Source of the DNA: CAIMZW01 sp037135095
Lineage (GTDB): Bacteria; Actinomycetota; Actinomycetes; Nanopelagicales; Nanopelagicaceae
DNA: 64,000 bases
Direction of reading: 5' to 3'
Assembly (NCBI GenBank): GCA_037135095.1
Contig: JBAXKZ010000005.1
Span: 1-64,000 of the forward strand
Shown: positions 1 to 9,634 of the stretch, in pieces
How the letters are laid out: each line of letters opens with the position of its first letter
Numbering within the stretch: position 1 is the first letter of the stretch
Notes under the pieces: generated by a model
The model's database searches: none
What the model was told of the DNA's origin: nothing
What the model saw: the letters and a program-made list of their open reading frames with translations, nothing else
Translations under genes and position numbers: made by a program

Positions 1-161
1 CGCATGGCGCATAGCTCGCCCGTGCAAGTTCCTGTGAATGAATATGGGTAGAACAAGATAACGACGTTCTTCTTTCCTTTGAAGGAAGAGAGCGTTACTA
101 CCTGGCCATGTTGATCCTTCAGCGAAAAATCTGGAGCGGCGGAGCCAATTTCAAGAGCCAT
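1..161 (-). CDS. ahpE: AhpE-like peroxiredoxin, N-terminal part (cut by window start)
   Basis: Translating from the ATG at 161 gives 53 residues of a thioredoxin-fold peroxidase beginning MALEIGSAAPDFSLKDQ. The peroxidatic motif is visible as PYSFTGTCTGELCAMR, where the Cys of TGTC should attack peroxides; a second Cys lies four residues later. The family reduces hydrogen and organic peroxides in the cytoplasm. In M. tuberculosis ahpE, a DUF3052 gene and aceE are neighbours in this order, which supports the AhpE subgroup over Bcp. An AAAGG ribosome-binding site lies about 10 bases upstream. The C-terminus is outside the window, so the resolving mechanism cannot be judged. Confidence 0.85.
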   Translation of the reverse strand, partial: MALEIGSAAPDFSLKDQHGQVVTLSSFKGKKNVVILFYPYSFTGTCTGELCAM

Positions 162-234
162 TAACAAGCCTTTCGAGGAGCGAATTTAAGAGAAATCAAA
201 GTTCTAGTGGGGCAATGTTATAGAAGCGGGCGAA

Positions 235-657
235 CTACTTCCGACCAGATTTTCGAGCAATCAGTCGCGTAGCGGTCCAGTCGGCCGATGCAGCAAAGGA
301 ACTGGTCTGAGATAGCCCAGCGGTCGGAGCCGCATCTTGGATATCGCTCGGCTCGACATGGTTCGGGCGCCCTAATTTGGGGGTCAGGAGCCAAATTGAA
401 CCAGCTTCCGCCAAAAAGGTCAGGCCATCAACAAGTTCATCTACTAGATCGCCATCGCCCTCGCGCCACCAAATGATGACGGCATCAACGACCTCGGAGG
501 AGTCATAGTCCAGTAACTCGGTGCCAGTGCGGGCTTGAATGGCACTGCGAAGATCTTCGGCAGCATCGTTGTCGTAGCCAACCTCAAGGATAAGAAAGCC
601 AGGCTCAATGCCCATGCGTTCAATAGCAGCGGCAGGTCCGGTTGGGGACGAGTTCAA
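235..657 (-). CDS. DUF3052 family protein
   Basis: This 140-residue acidic protein matches the actinobacterial DUF3052 family (core about residues 15-110, with patterns such as IIWWREGDGDLVDELVD and IWLLTPKLGRP). The molecular function is unknown. The start is a TTG preceded at 7 bases by a strong AAGGAGG site; the first internal ATG (at 615) would remove part of the conserved start. The peroxiredoxin follows 73 bases downstream on the same strand, so the two probably share a transcript. The gene diverges from aceE across a 163-base gap, an arrangement conserved in mycobacteria. Confidence 0.8.
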   Translation of the reverse strand: MNSSPTGPAAAIERMGIEPGFLILEVGYDNDAAEDLRSAIQARTGTELLDYDSSEVVDAVIIWWREGDGDLVDELVDGLTFLAEAGSIWLLTPKLGRPNHVEPSDIQDAAPTAGLSQTSSFAASADWTATRLIARKSGRK

Positions 658-820
658 ACGCGGGCCTCCTTCACTCCCCTAGTCCACCCAACCTTTCCCC
701 CTAGCGCAAGTACCTATGGCCATTTTCAGATAGATTTTGCTCAGGTGCTCACCGTGGAGCCGTCCGAAATGACCGAAGTACCCGTGCTGGGAAGAGCCAA
801 TATGGGAGAAAGATTGAGGC

Positions 821-3541
821 ATGAGCACAAACTTTGAAGCGCCTAGCCATCTAATCGATCAACTGATCGATACCGACCCAACCGAGACTGTCGAATGGCA
901 GCAATCTTTGGATGCCGTCCTAGAAAATGCTGGCCCAGTCCGCGCTCGATACTTGATGTTGAATCTGCTTAACCATGCTCAAGCCTTGAAATTAGGTGTC
1001 TCGGAACTTCGCGCAACGGATTACATCAATACCATCCCACCTAGCGCCGAACCAGAATTCCCTGGCGATGAAGCGATCGAGCAGCGGATCCGTCGCATTA
1101 TGCGCTGGAATGCCGCCATCATGGTTCATCGGGCACAGCGTCCCGGTATTGGTGTTGGTGGTCACATCTCTTCTTATGCATCATCAGCTTCGCTTTACGA
1201 AGTTGGCTTTAACCACTTCTTCCGCGGTCAAGATCATCCTGGCGGCGGCGATCAGATTTTCTTCCAGGGTCACGCCAGTCCAGGAATGTATGCCCGGGCA
1301 TTCATGGAAGGTCGTTTAACCGAACATCAGATGGATGGCTTTCGCCAAGAACTTTCCCACGAAGGTGGCGGACTCTCCTCTTATCCGCATCCACGACTAA
1401 TGCCAGAGTTCTGGCAATTCCCAACTGTCTCCATGGGACTTGGTCCACTAAACGCAATTTATCAAGCGCGGTACAACCGCTACCTTCATGGGCGCGGCAT
1501 CAAAGACACCAGCGATCAACATGTTTGGGCTTTCCTTGGCGATGGTGAAACCGATGAGCCGGAATCATTGGGCGCACTGAGTTTGGCTGGTCGTGAAGGT
1601 CTAGACAATTTAACTTTTGTGATCAACTGCAACCTGCAACGACTTGATGGTCCGGTTCGCGGAAATGGAAAGATCATCCAGGAATTGGAATCAATCTTCC
1701 GCGGCGCCGGTTGGAATGTAATCAAAGTGGTTTGGGGTCGCCAATGGGATCCACTTCTCGCAAAAGATCGCGAAGGTGCTCTGGTTGATCTAATGAACCG
1801 CACCACCGATGGTGATTTTCAAACCTTTAAAGCCGAGAGCGGTGATTATGTTCGGCAGAACTTCTTCGGAAGAGATCCTCGAACTGCTGCTCTGGTAGCC
1901 GATTGGAGCGATGACCAGATCTGGGCGCTTCGTCGCGGTGGCCACGATTATCGCAAGCTTTATGCTGCGTATAAGGCCGCCACCGAACGGAACGGTCGCC
2001 CAACTGTAATTTTGGCGAAGACCATTAAGGGCTGGACTTTAGGCTCTCACTTCGAAGGTCGAAACTCTACGCACCAAATGAAGAAGATGACGCACGAAGA
2101 TCTATTGCAATTTCGCGATCGTCTTCATATTCCGATTGCTGATGAGCAGATGGATGCCAAGGTTCCACCGTATTTCCATCCTGGTCCAGAGTCTGCGGAA
2201 TATAAGTACATGATGGCTCGCAGAGCTGAGCTTGGTGGGTCAGTTCCCTCTCGTCGCAAGATTTCAAAGCCGTTGGCGCAACCACCGGAGAGCGCTTATG
2301 AATCGGTAAAGCGCGGTTCTGGTCAACAAGAGATCGCCACCACTATGGCTTTCGTACGATTACTTAAAGATTTAATTAAAGACCCAGAAATCGGAAAGCG
2401 CTTCGTTCCAATCATTCCTGATGAGGCTCGAACTTTTGGAATGGATTCGCTCTTTCCGTCACTAAAGATCTATTCCCCACTGGGGCAGACCTACACCTCG
2501 GTCGACCGAGAATTAATGCTTTCCTACAAAGAGTCCACCTCCGGTGTAATTCTTCACGAAGGAATTAATGAAGCCGGGTCGGTGGCATCATTCACCGCAG
2601 TTGGATCATCGTATTCAACTCATGATGAACCAATGATTCCAATCTATATTTTCTATTCGATGTTTGGCTTCCAACGGACTGGCGATGCCTTTTGGGCAGC
2701 TTCAGATCAAATGGTTCGCGGCTTTGTTGTAGGCGCTACCGCAGGTCGCACAACTTTGAACGGTGAAGGCTTACAGCACGAAGACGGTCACTCCCACCTT
2801 CTCGCTTCAAGCAATCCTGCCGTTGTTGCTTATGATCCAGCCTTTGCCTACGAAGTCGGCCATATCGTTCGTGATGGTCTACGTCGGATGTACGGCGAAA
2901 ATAGCGAGAATATTTATTACTACCTCACGGTTTACAACGAGCCATACCAACAGCCAGCCGAACCCGAGAACCTCGATGTAGCTGGGTTGCTAAAGGGCAT
3001 CTATTTGTTCGCACCATCAACTGGGCGTAATAAGAAGAAGGCACAGATCTTGGCATCAGGCGTGGCACTTAATTGGGCCATTAAGGCGCAACAATTATTG
3101 GAATCCGATTGGGGCGTAAGTGCCAATGTTTGGTCGGTAACTTCCTGGAATGAGCTTCGCCGAAATGGTCTTGAGACCGATCGATACAACCTACTAAATC
3201 CAGATAACACCCAAAGCGCTTATGTAACAAAGAAATTGCGCGGCCAAGAAGGTCCAGTGATTGCCGTCAGCGACTTTATGCGGGCCGTTCAAGATCAGAT
3301 TTCACCTTGGGTCGAGCAAGATTTCTACTCTTTAGGAACAGATGGTTTTGGACTTTCCGATACGCGCGGTGCACTGCGTCGCCACTTCAAAGTAGATGCC
3401 GAATCAATCGTACTTGCAACTTTGACTCGGTTGGTCGAGGCAGGCGAGTTAAAGCGAAAAGTTCTACAAGAGGCGATCGACCAATATTCAATCAATGATG
3501 TAAGCGCTGCCGATCCAGGAAATACCGAGGGCTCTGGATGA
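821..3541 (+). CDS. aceE: Pyruvate dehydrogenase E1 component, homodimeric type
   Basis: This 906-residue thiamine-diphosphate enzyme decarboxylates pyruvate and passes the acetyl group to E2 lipoyl domains. Its length and single-chain form fit the AceE class. The ThDP motif starts at GDGETDE (about residue 240) and ends near NCNLQ (about 270). The activating Glu region is LHEGINEAG (about 580), and GLQHEDGHSH (about 648) is typical of AceE. The ATG at 821 follows a GGGAGA ribosome-binding site. The stop codon overlaps the glgE start in ATGA, so glycolytic pyruvate use and alpha-glucan synthesis are translationally linked here. No E2 or E3 gene is in the window. Confidence 0.96.
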   Translation: MSTNFEAPSHLIDQLIDTDPTETVEWQQSLDAVLENAGPVRARYLMLNLLNHAQALKLGVSELRATDYINTIPPSAEPEFPGDEAIEQRIRRIMRWNAAIMVHRAQRPGIGVGGHISSYASSASLYEVGFNHFFRGQDHPGGGDQIFFQGHASPGMYARAFMEGRLTEHQMDGFRQELSHEGGGLSSYPHPRLMPEFWQFPTVSMGLGPLNAIYQARYNRYLHGRGIKDTSDQHVWAFLGDGETDEPESLGALSLAGREGLDNLTFVINCNLQRLDGPVRGNGKIIQELESIFRGAGWNVIKVVWGRQWDPLLAKDREGALVDLMNRTTDGDFQTFKAESGDYVRQNFFGRDPRTAALVADWSDDQIWALRRGGHDYRKLYAAYKAATERNGRPTVILAKTIKGWTLGSHFEGRNSTHQMKKMTHEDLLQFRDRLHIPIADEQMDAKVPPYFHPGPESAEYKYMMARRAELGGSVPSRRKISKPLAQPPESAYESVKRGSGQQEIATTMAFVRLLKDLIKDPEIGKRFVPIIPDEARTFGMDSLFPSLKIYSPLGQTYTSVDRELMLSYKESTSGVILHEGINEAGSVASFTAVGSSYSTHDEPMIPIYIFYSMFGFQRTGDAFWAASDQMVRGFVVGATAGRTTLNGEGLQHEDGHSHLLASSNPAVVAYDPAFAYEVGHIVRDGLRRMYGENSENIYYYLTVYNEPYQQPAEPENLDVAGLLKGIYLFAPSTGRNKKKAQILASGVALNWAIKAQQLLESDWGVSANVWSVTSWNELRRNGLETDRYNLLNPDNTQSAYVTKKLRGQEGPVIAVSDFMRAVQDQISPWVEQDFYSLGTDGFGLSDTRGALRRHFKVDAESIVLATLTRLVEAGELKRKVLQEAIDQYSINDVSAADPGNTEGSG

Positions 3542-5502
3542 TCGGGCGCTTTCCCATCACAGACATCGCACCAGTAATACATTTTGGTAGTGAGATAATT
3601 GGTGTGAAAGCAGTCCCGCACGAAAAAATTGCAGTATCGGCAGTTGTTACCCGAGAAGGGCATGATGCGCTTGGCGTTCATGCCCTTCTTTTTGATCCAA
3701 CCGGCAAAGAGGTTGAGCGCGTGCCAATGCGCGAAGTTTGGCCCGGAACTGATCGCTATGAAGCACGATTAACGCCGCTTGATACCGGGAACTGGAGCTT
3801 CGCGATCGAAGCTTTTGATGATCCCTTTCATACCTGGGTTCACGACGCTGGCATTAAAATTCCGGCGGCCATTGATACTGAACTTAGTTGCACCATAGGA
3901 GAACTTCTTCTTACTGAAGCTTTAAGCAGCGACAAGAAAGCGCATGCTCTTCTAGCACCGGCCCTAAAAGCATTGGGAAACAAGAAGCTGCCACTTCATG
4001 AAAGATTTGATACCGCGACAACTGCGGATATTAAAGATTATTTTTTGCACAATCCAATCCGCCGTTTTGTCACAACTTCTAAGCAATTCCCAATTCGAGT
4101 CGAACCGACTCGGGCATTAGTTGGTGCTTGGTACGAGTTTTTTCCTCGAAGTGAAGGTGCGGTTCGAAATTCCGATGGCACCGTAACGCCGGGAACGTTT
4201 AAGAGCGCCATGAAGCGATTGCCGGCGGTTGCTGAAATGGGCTTCGATATTCTCTATCTACCGCCGATCCATCCAATTGGAATGAGTTTTCGCAAAGGCA
4301 AGAACAACACCCTTAATCCGATCGCTTCCGATCCGGGAGTACCTTGGGCTATCGGTGGTAAGGCTGGTGGCCACGATGCCATCAATCCAGAGCTCGGTAC
4401 CACTGCAGATTTCGTGGCCTTTGTAGCAGCAGCAAAGAAACTCAATCTTGAAATTGCCTTGGATCTAGCGCTACAGGCCTCGCCTGATCATCCTTGGGTC
4501 ACTTCGCACCCAGAATGGTTCACCACCCGGCCAGATGGCTCAATCGCATATGCCGAGAATCCGCCGAAAAAATACCAGGATATTTATCCCATCAACTTTG
4601 ATAATGATTACGCCGGAATCGTCACTGAAGTTTTGCGGATCATTAACTTCTGGATTGCCCAAGGCATTCGCACTTTTCGCGTGGATAATCCACACACCAA
4701 ACCAGTGCGCTTCTGGCAAGAAGTTATAGGTGCAATTAACGCCGATCGTCCTGATGTAATTTTTTTATCGGAGGCATTTACTCGCCCCGCCATGATGCAC
4801 TCACTGGGTAAGGCTGGCTTTCAACAGTCTTACACCTACTTCACTTGGCGAACCAGCAAGAGCGAGCTAACCGAATACGGCACCGAAGTTGCTCACAATA
4901 GCTCGGCTTTCTTCCGCCCCAATTTTTGGGTGAACACTCCCGACATTTTGCCCTTCCACTTACAGAGTGGAAATCCAGCGGTCTTTGCCCAACGCGCAGT
5001 TTTGGCAGCCACGATCTCGCCATCCTGGGGAATGTATGCCGGTTTCGAACTCTTTGAACATATTCCAATTCGTGACGGCGCCGAGGAGTATCGCGATTCC
5101 GAAAAATATGAGATCAAGGTTCGAGATTGGGAAGGTGCTAAGAAAGCTGGGCTAACCCTGGCTCCCTTCGTAGCGAAACTCAATGAGATCCGCCGTGGTC
5201 ACCCATCGCTGCAGCAACTTCGAAATCTTGAATTTCATCCAACCGATTCAGACCAGGTTCTCGCCTATTCCAAACGAGAGGGCAATGACCTTATCCTTGT
5301 GGTTGTAAATCTCGATCCAATTAGAACCCAAGAGACGACGGTGCACTGGAATATGTACGCCTTAGGACTGGCCCACGATCTCTTTGCCGTTAAAGATTTA
5401 TTAGATGGTGTCCAGCACAACTGGTCGCCACATACCTTCGTGCGCTTAGATCCGGCCCGGCCGGTCGGTAAAATCGCCCACATTTGCCAGGTAATAATTT
5501 AA
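3538..5502 (+). CDS. glgE: Alpha-1,4-glucan:maltose-1-phosphate maltosyltransferase
   Basis: GlgE (GH13_3) extends alpha-1,4-glucans with maltosyl units from maltose-1-phosphate. The 654-residue chain has an N-terminal beta-sandwich (about 1-110), a GH13 barrel starting near VGAWYEFFPRSEG and a C-terminal beta domain. The predicted nucleophile is Asp383 in FRVDNPHTKP and the acid/base is Glu412 in FLSEAFTRP. The 29-residue spacing agrees with that between the catalytic residues of Streptomyces GlgE. The start overlaps the aceE stop by 4 bases and the stop overlaps glgB by 1 base. The usual substrate suppliers TreS and Pep2 are not in the window and must lie elsewhere if the pathway is complete. 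Confidence 0.96.
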   Translation: MIGRFPITDIAPVIHFGSEIIGVKAVPHEKIAVSAVVTREGHDALGVHALLFDPTGKEVERVPMREVWPGTDRYEARLTPLDTGNWSFAIEAFDDPFHTWVHDAGIKIPAAIDTELSCTIGELLLTEALSSDKKAHALLAPALKALGNKKLPLHERFDTATTADIKDYFLHNPIRRFVTTSKQFPIRVEPTRALVGAWYEFFPRSEGAVRNSDGTVTPGTFKSAMKRLPAVAEMGFDILYLPPIHPIGMSFRKGKNNTLNPIASDPGVPWAIGGKAGGHDAINPELGTTADFVAFVAAAKKLNLEIALDLALQASPDHPWVTSHPEWFTTRPDGSIAYAENPPKKYQDIYPINFDNDYAGIVTEVLRIINFWIAQGIRTFRVDNPHTKPVRFWQEVIGAINADRPDVIFLSEAFTRPAMMHSLGKAGFQQSYTYFTWRTSKSELTEYGTEVAHNSSAFFRPNFWVNTPDILPFHLQSGNPAVFAQRAVLAATISPSWGMYAGFELFEHIPIRDGAEEYRDSEKYEIKVRDWEGAKKAGLTLAPFVAKLNEIRRGHPSLQQLRNLEFHPTDSDQVLAYSKREGNDLILVVVNLDPIRTQETTVHWNMYALGLAHDLFAVKDLLDGVQHNWSPHTFVRLDPARPVGKIAHICQVII

Positions 5503-7484
5503 TGGGACGCATCTCCAAACGATTTGGCAAAGATTCAGATCCTAAGCCCGAAACTGAGATCGTTGAATTACCAGCGGAATCAAACGCGCCCCAACCACCA
5601 GTCGGTTATTTAAATCCCCAGTCAACGTTGGGCGAGATCGATTTATATTTAATTGGTGAAGGTCGGCATGAACGCTTGTGGCAGGCGCTTGGTGCGCACG
5701 TTAGACGTTCATCCGATGGCGAATTAATAGGCACTGCTTTTTCGGTTTGGGCGCCAAATGCCCGTGCCGTTAGTTTGATCGGCGATCACAACTTCTGGGA
5801 TCGCGGAACCAACGCCATGGTGCCACTTGGGAGCGCTGGAATCTGGGAGATCTTCATTCCCGGCATCGGCGCGGGCACTCGATATAAATTTGCCATTCAA
5901 AGTCAGGATTGGCGATGGATCGATCACGCTGATCCCATGGCCCGCGAAACTGAGATTCCACCATTGACTGCATCTGTTGTTGCAGAAGCTACTCACCAAT
6001 GGGACGACGAGAAGTGGATGAACGCCAGAGCCAATTATCAGCCGTGGCAGGCACCAATTTCGATCTATGAAATGCATCTCGGTTCTTGGCGACCCGGGCT
6101 TTCATATCGCCAGTTGGCCGTAGATCTGACTGCCTACTTGTTAGAAGAAGGGTTCACCCACGTCGAGTTCTTGCCCGTTATGGAACACCCCTTCGGCGGC
6201 TCATGGGGTTACCAGGTCACCTCCTTCTTCGCACCTACTTCGCGCTTTGGCTCCCCCGACGATTTCCGCTTTCTGGTTGATGCTTTACATGCTGCCGGAA
6301 TTGGCGTCCTTATGGATTGGGTCCCGGCGCACTTTCCAAAAGATGAGTGGGCCCTGGCTAAATTTGATGGTACCTCTTTGTATGAGCACGATGATCCCCG
6401 ACTCGGTTATCACCCTGACTGGGGAACTTTGATCTTTAATTACGGCCGCAATGAGGTTCGCAACTTCCTCGTTGCCAGTGCGCTCTATTGGTTATTGGAA
6501 TTTCATATTGATGGTATCCGAGTTGATGCCGTTGCCTCGATGCTCTACCTGGACTACTCCAGGAAAGCTGGCGAGTGGTTACCAAATAAATTTGGCGGCC
6601 GCGAAAACCTCGAAGCCGTGGCTTTTATGCAGGAAGTCACCGCAACCGCTTATCGCGAAGCTCCTGGCATCATGATGATTGCTGAAGAGTCCACCGCTTG
6701 GGGTGGAGTTACCAAACCGACCGCCGACAACGGCTTGGGCTTTGGTTTCAAATGGAACATGGGTTGGATGCACGACACTTTGGAATACATTCAACACGAG
6801 CCAATCCACCGAGCTTTTCACCACAACGAAATCACTTTTGCAATTCTCTATGCCTGGAGCGAGAACTTTTTATTGCCGCTCTCGCACGATGAGGTAGTAC
6901 ACGGAAAAGGATCGCTGATTGCCAAAATTCCGGGCGATCGTTGGCAAAAACTCGCAACACTTCGGGCGCTTTACGGATTTATGTGGGCTCATCCAGGCAA
7001 AAAGTTGCTATTTATGGGATGCGAATTTGCCCAAAATGATGAGTGGAGCGAGTCCAGGTCGTTGGATTGGCATCTAACGGATTTTGCTGAGCATCGGGGC
7101 ATTCAATTGGCAGTGAAAGATATGAACCACAGTTATGTCGCTAACTCCCCGTTGTGGCAACGCGATGTCTCCGCCGAAGGTTTTAGTTGGCTAAAGAGTG
7201 ATGACAGCGCTGGAAATACTTTGGCGTTCGCCCGCTGGGATGAAAACCGAGGCGCAATTATTTCGATTACAAACTTTTCCCCCGTACCTCAGGAGCGATA
7301 CCTCCTCCCTATGCCAGCGGCGGGAAGATGGACTGAAATTCTGAACACTGATGATTTGAAGTATGGCGGCTCCGGTGTTATTAATTCCGAGGTTATTGCT
7401 TCGGCGGATCCGCTTCATGGCTATCCAGCTTCGGCCACTCTCAGACTTCCACCATTGGCAACAATCTGGTTGGCGCAGAAATAG
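5502..7484 (+). CDS. glgB: 1,4-alpha-glucan branching enzyme
   Basis: This 660-residue enzyme introduces alpha-1,6 branches into the glucan made by GlgE. An N-terminal CBM48-like domain (about 70-190) precedes the GH13 barrel. Visible motifs are DWVPAHFPKD, GIRVDAVASMLYLDYSR with nucleophile Asp342, AEESTAW with acid/base Glu395 (53 residues on, as in E. coli GlgB), and LSHDEVVHGKGS. I chose the ATG at 5502, which overlaps the glgE stop in TAATG; a TTG at 5484 would add six residues and overlap glgE further. The gene ends seven bases before the convergent MFS gene, with no hairpin visible between. Confidence 0.95.
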   Translation: MGRISKRFGKDSDPKPETEIVELPAESNAPQPPVGYLNPQSTLGEIDLYLIGEGRHERLWQALGAHVRRSSDGELIGTAFSVWAPNARAVSLIGDHNFWDRGTNAMVPLGSAGIWEIFIPGIGAGTRYKFAIQSQDWRWIDHADPMARETEIPPLTASVVAEATHQWDDEKWMNARANYQPWQAPISIYEMHLGSWRPGLSYRQLAVDLTAYLLEEGFTHVEFLPVMEHPFGGSWGYQVTSFFAPTSRFGSPDDFRFLVDALHAAGIGVLMDWVPAHFPKDEWALAKFDGTSLYEHDDPRLGYHPDWGTLIFNYGRNEVRNFLVASALYWLLEFHIDGIRVDAVASMLYLDYSRKAGEWLPNKFGGRENLEAVAFMQEVTATAYREAPGIMMIAEESTAWGGVTKPTADNGLGFGFKWNMGWMHDTLEYIQHEPIHRAFHHNEITFAILYAWSENFLLPLSHDEVVHGKGSLIAKIPGDRWQKLATLRALYGFMWAHPGKKLLFMGCEFAQNDEWSESRSLDWHLTDFAEHRGIQLAVKDMNHSYVANSPLWQRDVSAEGFSWLKSDDSAGNTLAFARWDENRGAIISITNFSPVPQERYLLPMPAAGRWTEILNTDDLKYGGSGVINSEVIASADPLHGYPASATLRLPPLATIWLAQK

Positions 7485-7491
7485 TCGAAAG

Positions 7492-8682
7492 TTACGCCTT
7501 TTGAATTTCGGATCGTCCTAAATTCGCAACCAACGCAACAAAAATCAACATGACGCCCGGTACGACCAGCGCCCACATAACTGAAGTTACTTGGGCTATC
7601 CACGCAATTCCTATTTTTATAATAAAGATCAATACCGTATTTACTAGCCCCAATTGAGCCACAACAACGCTGCCCGGCAGGCTGGAGCGTCGACCTGCAA
7701 TTCCAAAGAAAGTGGGTCCAAAATGCGAACATCCCAAACCTGCGAAAATGAAGGCTAACAGCGTAAAGGTGTATCCCAGCCCCTTATGGCTGTGGGAAAG
7801 CCAAGTACCGAAAGTAATCAGCACGATGAAACCAGCTCCGCCAATGAGTGGACCCCACCACATCCAAAACTTCTCCGGCTTTATCAAGAGCAATCGATGA
7901 ATGGTAAAACGGCCAGAGATCATCGAAACCATAAAGGCGATATAGGCCAAAATACTGACCGCTTCACTCATGCCGATCTGTTCTTTTGCAAAAATTGTGG
8001 CCCAGTCATTACTTGCAAACTCAATCATCAAAGCGCAAACCAATCCAAAAGTAATGATCGGTTCAAATTTAAATGCAGCCAGAATCGAAGCGGGCGAGAT
8101 CGTTAGCGTCGGATCTTTGATTCTATTTCCCTTTAGGAAATCGTTACGAAGATTTCGGACTGTTGCTTGGGTGGCTAGCCAAATAACAATCATCATTACA
8201 TCAATGTGCCACGCCAGGGAAATTTGGGAGGTGATAAAGAAAGCCAGAATTGCCGTGCCCAGGGCCCCTGTACTCCAGAGACCGTGAAGTTGTGGGATTA
8301 GCACTAAGCCGGTTTGATCTTGTCGATGTAGTGCCTGCGCATTAATCGAAATGTGGTACATAGAAAGCGCAGCTCCCGCGACAATATTTATAACCAGAAA
8401 ATACCAAGCGTTATGTAAATGAGGCATTGCCGCGACTGCCGAATACATAACGGTGGAACTCACTGCCAGAACCCTTTGAGGACCTAATCTGTGGACTATA
8501 TGGCCGCCAAACATCAAACTAACCAAAGAACCTAAGCCACCTAAACTCAAAAGCGTCCCAAAAGTTCCATTTGGGATATTTAGATTTGCTTTTATTTCGG
8601 GATTTCGTGGGGCAATTGCCATGATCCCAAGCCCAAACAATAAGAATAGTAATTGCAGGTTTCTTCGTTCAACCTTGGACAT
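7492..8682 (-). CDS. MFS transporter
   Basis: This is a 12-segment major facilitator protein of about 396 residues. A short basic N-terminus (MSKVERRN) leads into the first hydrophobic segment, and loop 2-3 has the MFS-like pattern GGHIVHRLGPQRVLA. The substrate cannot be told from sequence; close relatives are usually annotated as sugar or multidrug carriers. Two starts compete: the ATG at 8682, and a TTG at 8706 that overlaps the stop of the thioredoxin-like gene in TTGA and would add eight residues. Neither has a clear ribosome-binding site. It is probably cotranscribed with the two upstream minus-strand genes. Confidence 0.85.
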   Translation of the reverse strand: MSKVERRNLQLLFLLFGLGIMAIAPRNPEIKANLNIPNGTFGTLLSLGGLGSLVSLMFGGHIVHRLGPQRVLAVSSTVMYSAVAAMPHLHNAWYFLVINIVAGAALSMYHISINAQALHRQDQTGLVLIPQLHGLWSTGALGTAILAFFITSQISLAWHIDVMMIVIWLATQATVRNLRNDFLKGNRIKDPTLTISPASILAAFKFEPIITFGLVCALMIEFASNDWATIFAKEQIGMSEAVSILAYIAFMVSMISGRFTIHRLLLIKPEKFWMWWGPLIGGAGFIVLITFGTWLSHSHKGLGYTFTLLAFIFAGLGCSHFGPTFFGIAGRRSSLPGSVVVAQLGLVNTVLIFIIKIGIAWIAQVTSVMWALVVPGVMLIFVALVANLGRSEIQKA

Positions 8683-8702
8683 ATTATTCAATGAGGTTGC
8701 GC

Positions 8703-9602
8703 TCAAAATAGGGCACTGGCTAAAGCTTGACGCGCCTTGATCAGAATCGGATCTTCGGGATCTACTAAGGAAAAGAGCGCCAGCAGATGATCCTTGGCGA
8801 TCTTCTTTTCTGTGGCATCGCTCTCTTTTATAAATGCAATTATGCGATCAAAAGCCAGTTGATTTTCGCCATGCATTACTTCTAGGTCAGCGGCCAAAAG
8901 GGCCAACTTCAAGCTCGAAGGTTGCGCCGCTGATTTCGCATAAATATCTTTAACATCCACACCCAGCGTGCGAATAAAGAGTTCAGTTTGAGCTAGTCCT
9001 AATTTGGCGAGCGGATCGAAGGGCGATCTAGCCAACCAAGCTTCATATGCTGCTTTAGCCGCGGTGAAATCGCCAGCTTCAAGGGCAGCCATTGCGATCT
9101 CTTCTTCTGGTTCGGCAATGGGCTCAGCAATTTCCGTGGGGATTGGCGCGGTGCCAATTCCGCGTTCGGCAGCTAGGGTTAAAACCTTTTCGATCACCAA
9201 TCTAATTTGAGCTTCAGTTGGCACAGATTCAAAGAGCGGCACCAATTGCTCTTGAATGATCGCAATTGCCAGCGGAACAGCTTGGACTTGAAGAGCTTGC
9301 CCGACAGCTGCTTCGGCATCAACATTTACTGAACCAAATCGCCAAGGGGCTTGGCCAGTTGCAGCCTGGTCGGCGGTGTGGGCTGCTGCCATAAGTTGGA
9401 GGACTTGTTGCGATTGAGCGCTACGCGGTGACCAACAGACCAGAATTACAACTTCGCTGTTGGAAACAGCAAGAAAATCTTGCATCAAGTTTTCGGCTGT
9501 TACGGGAATACCGATGCCACCGGTTGGACTGCTCTTAGGTTGCGCCAACGCCGATAAATCCACGGCGCGAGCCAGGTTTTTCGGTAGTTGCGGCAAACTC
9601 AT
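8703..9602 (-). CDS. Thioredoxin-fold/TPR protein without redox cysteines (CnoX-like)
   Basis: This 299-residue protein has an N-terminal thioredoxin fold (about 30-150) followed by TPR-like helices (about 165-299). The architecture is that of CnoX/YbbN and of the M. tuberculosis protein Rv1324, which also lies near glgB. At the active-site loop the sequence is VCWSPRSAQSQQ: the CxxC or SxxC positions hold no Cys, and the only Cys lies just before the conserved Trp. A redox role is therefore unlikely; a holdase or scaffold role is the reasonable inference. The ATG at 9602 gives a typical N-terminus. Confidence 0.85.
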   Translation of the reverse strand: MSLPQLPKNLARAVDLSALAQPKSSPTGGIGIPVTAENLMQDFLAVSNSEVVILVCWSPRSAQSQQVLQLMAAAHTADQAATGQAPWRFGSVNVDAEAAVGQALQVQAVPLAIAIIQEQLVPLFESVPTEAQIRLVIEKVLTLAAERGIGTAPIPTEIAEPIAEPEEEIAMAALEAGDFTAAKAAYEAWLARSPFDPLAKLGLAQTELFIRTLGVDVKDIYAKSAAQPSSLKLALLAADLEVMHGENQLAFDRIIAFIKESDATEKKIAKDHLLALFSLVDPEDPILIKARQALASALF

Positions 9603-9634
9603 GGCGCTATCTTGCCAAAGTTATTGCTAGCCAC

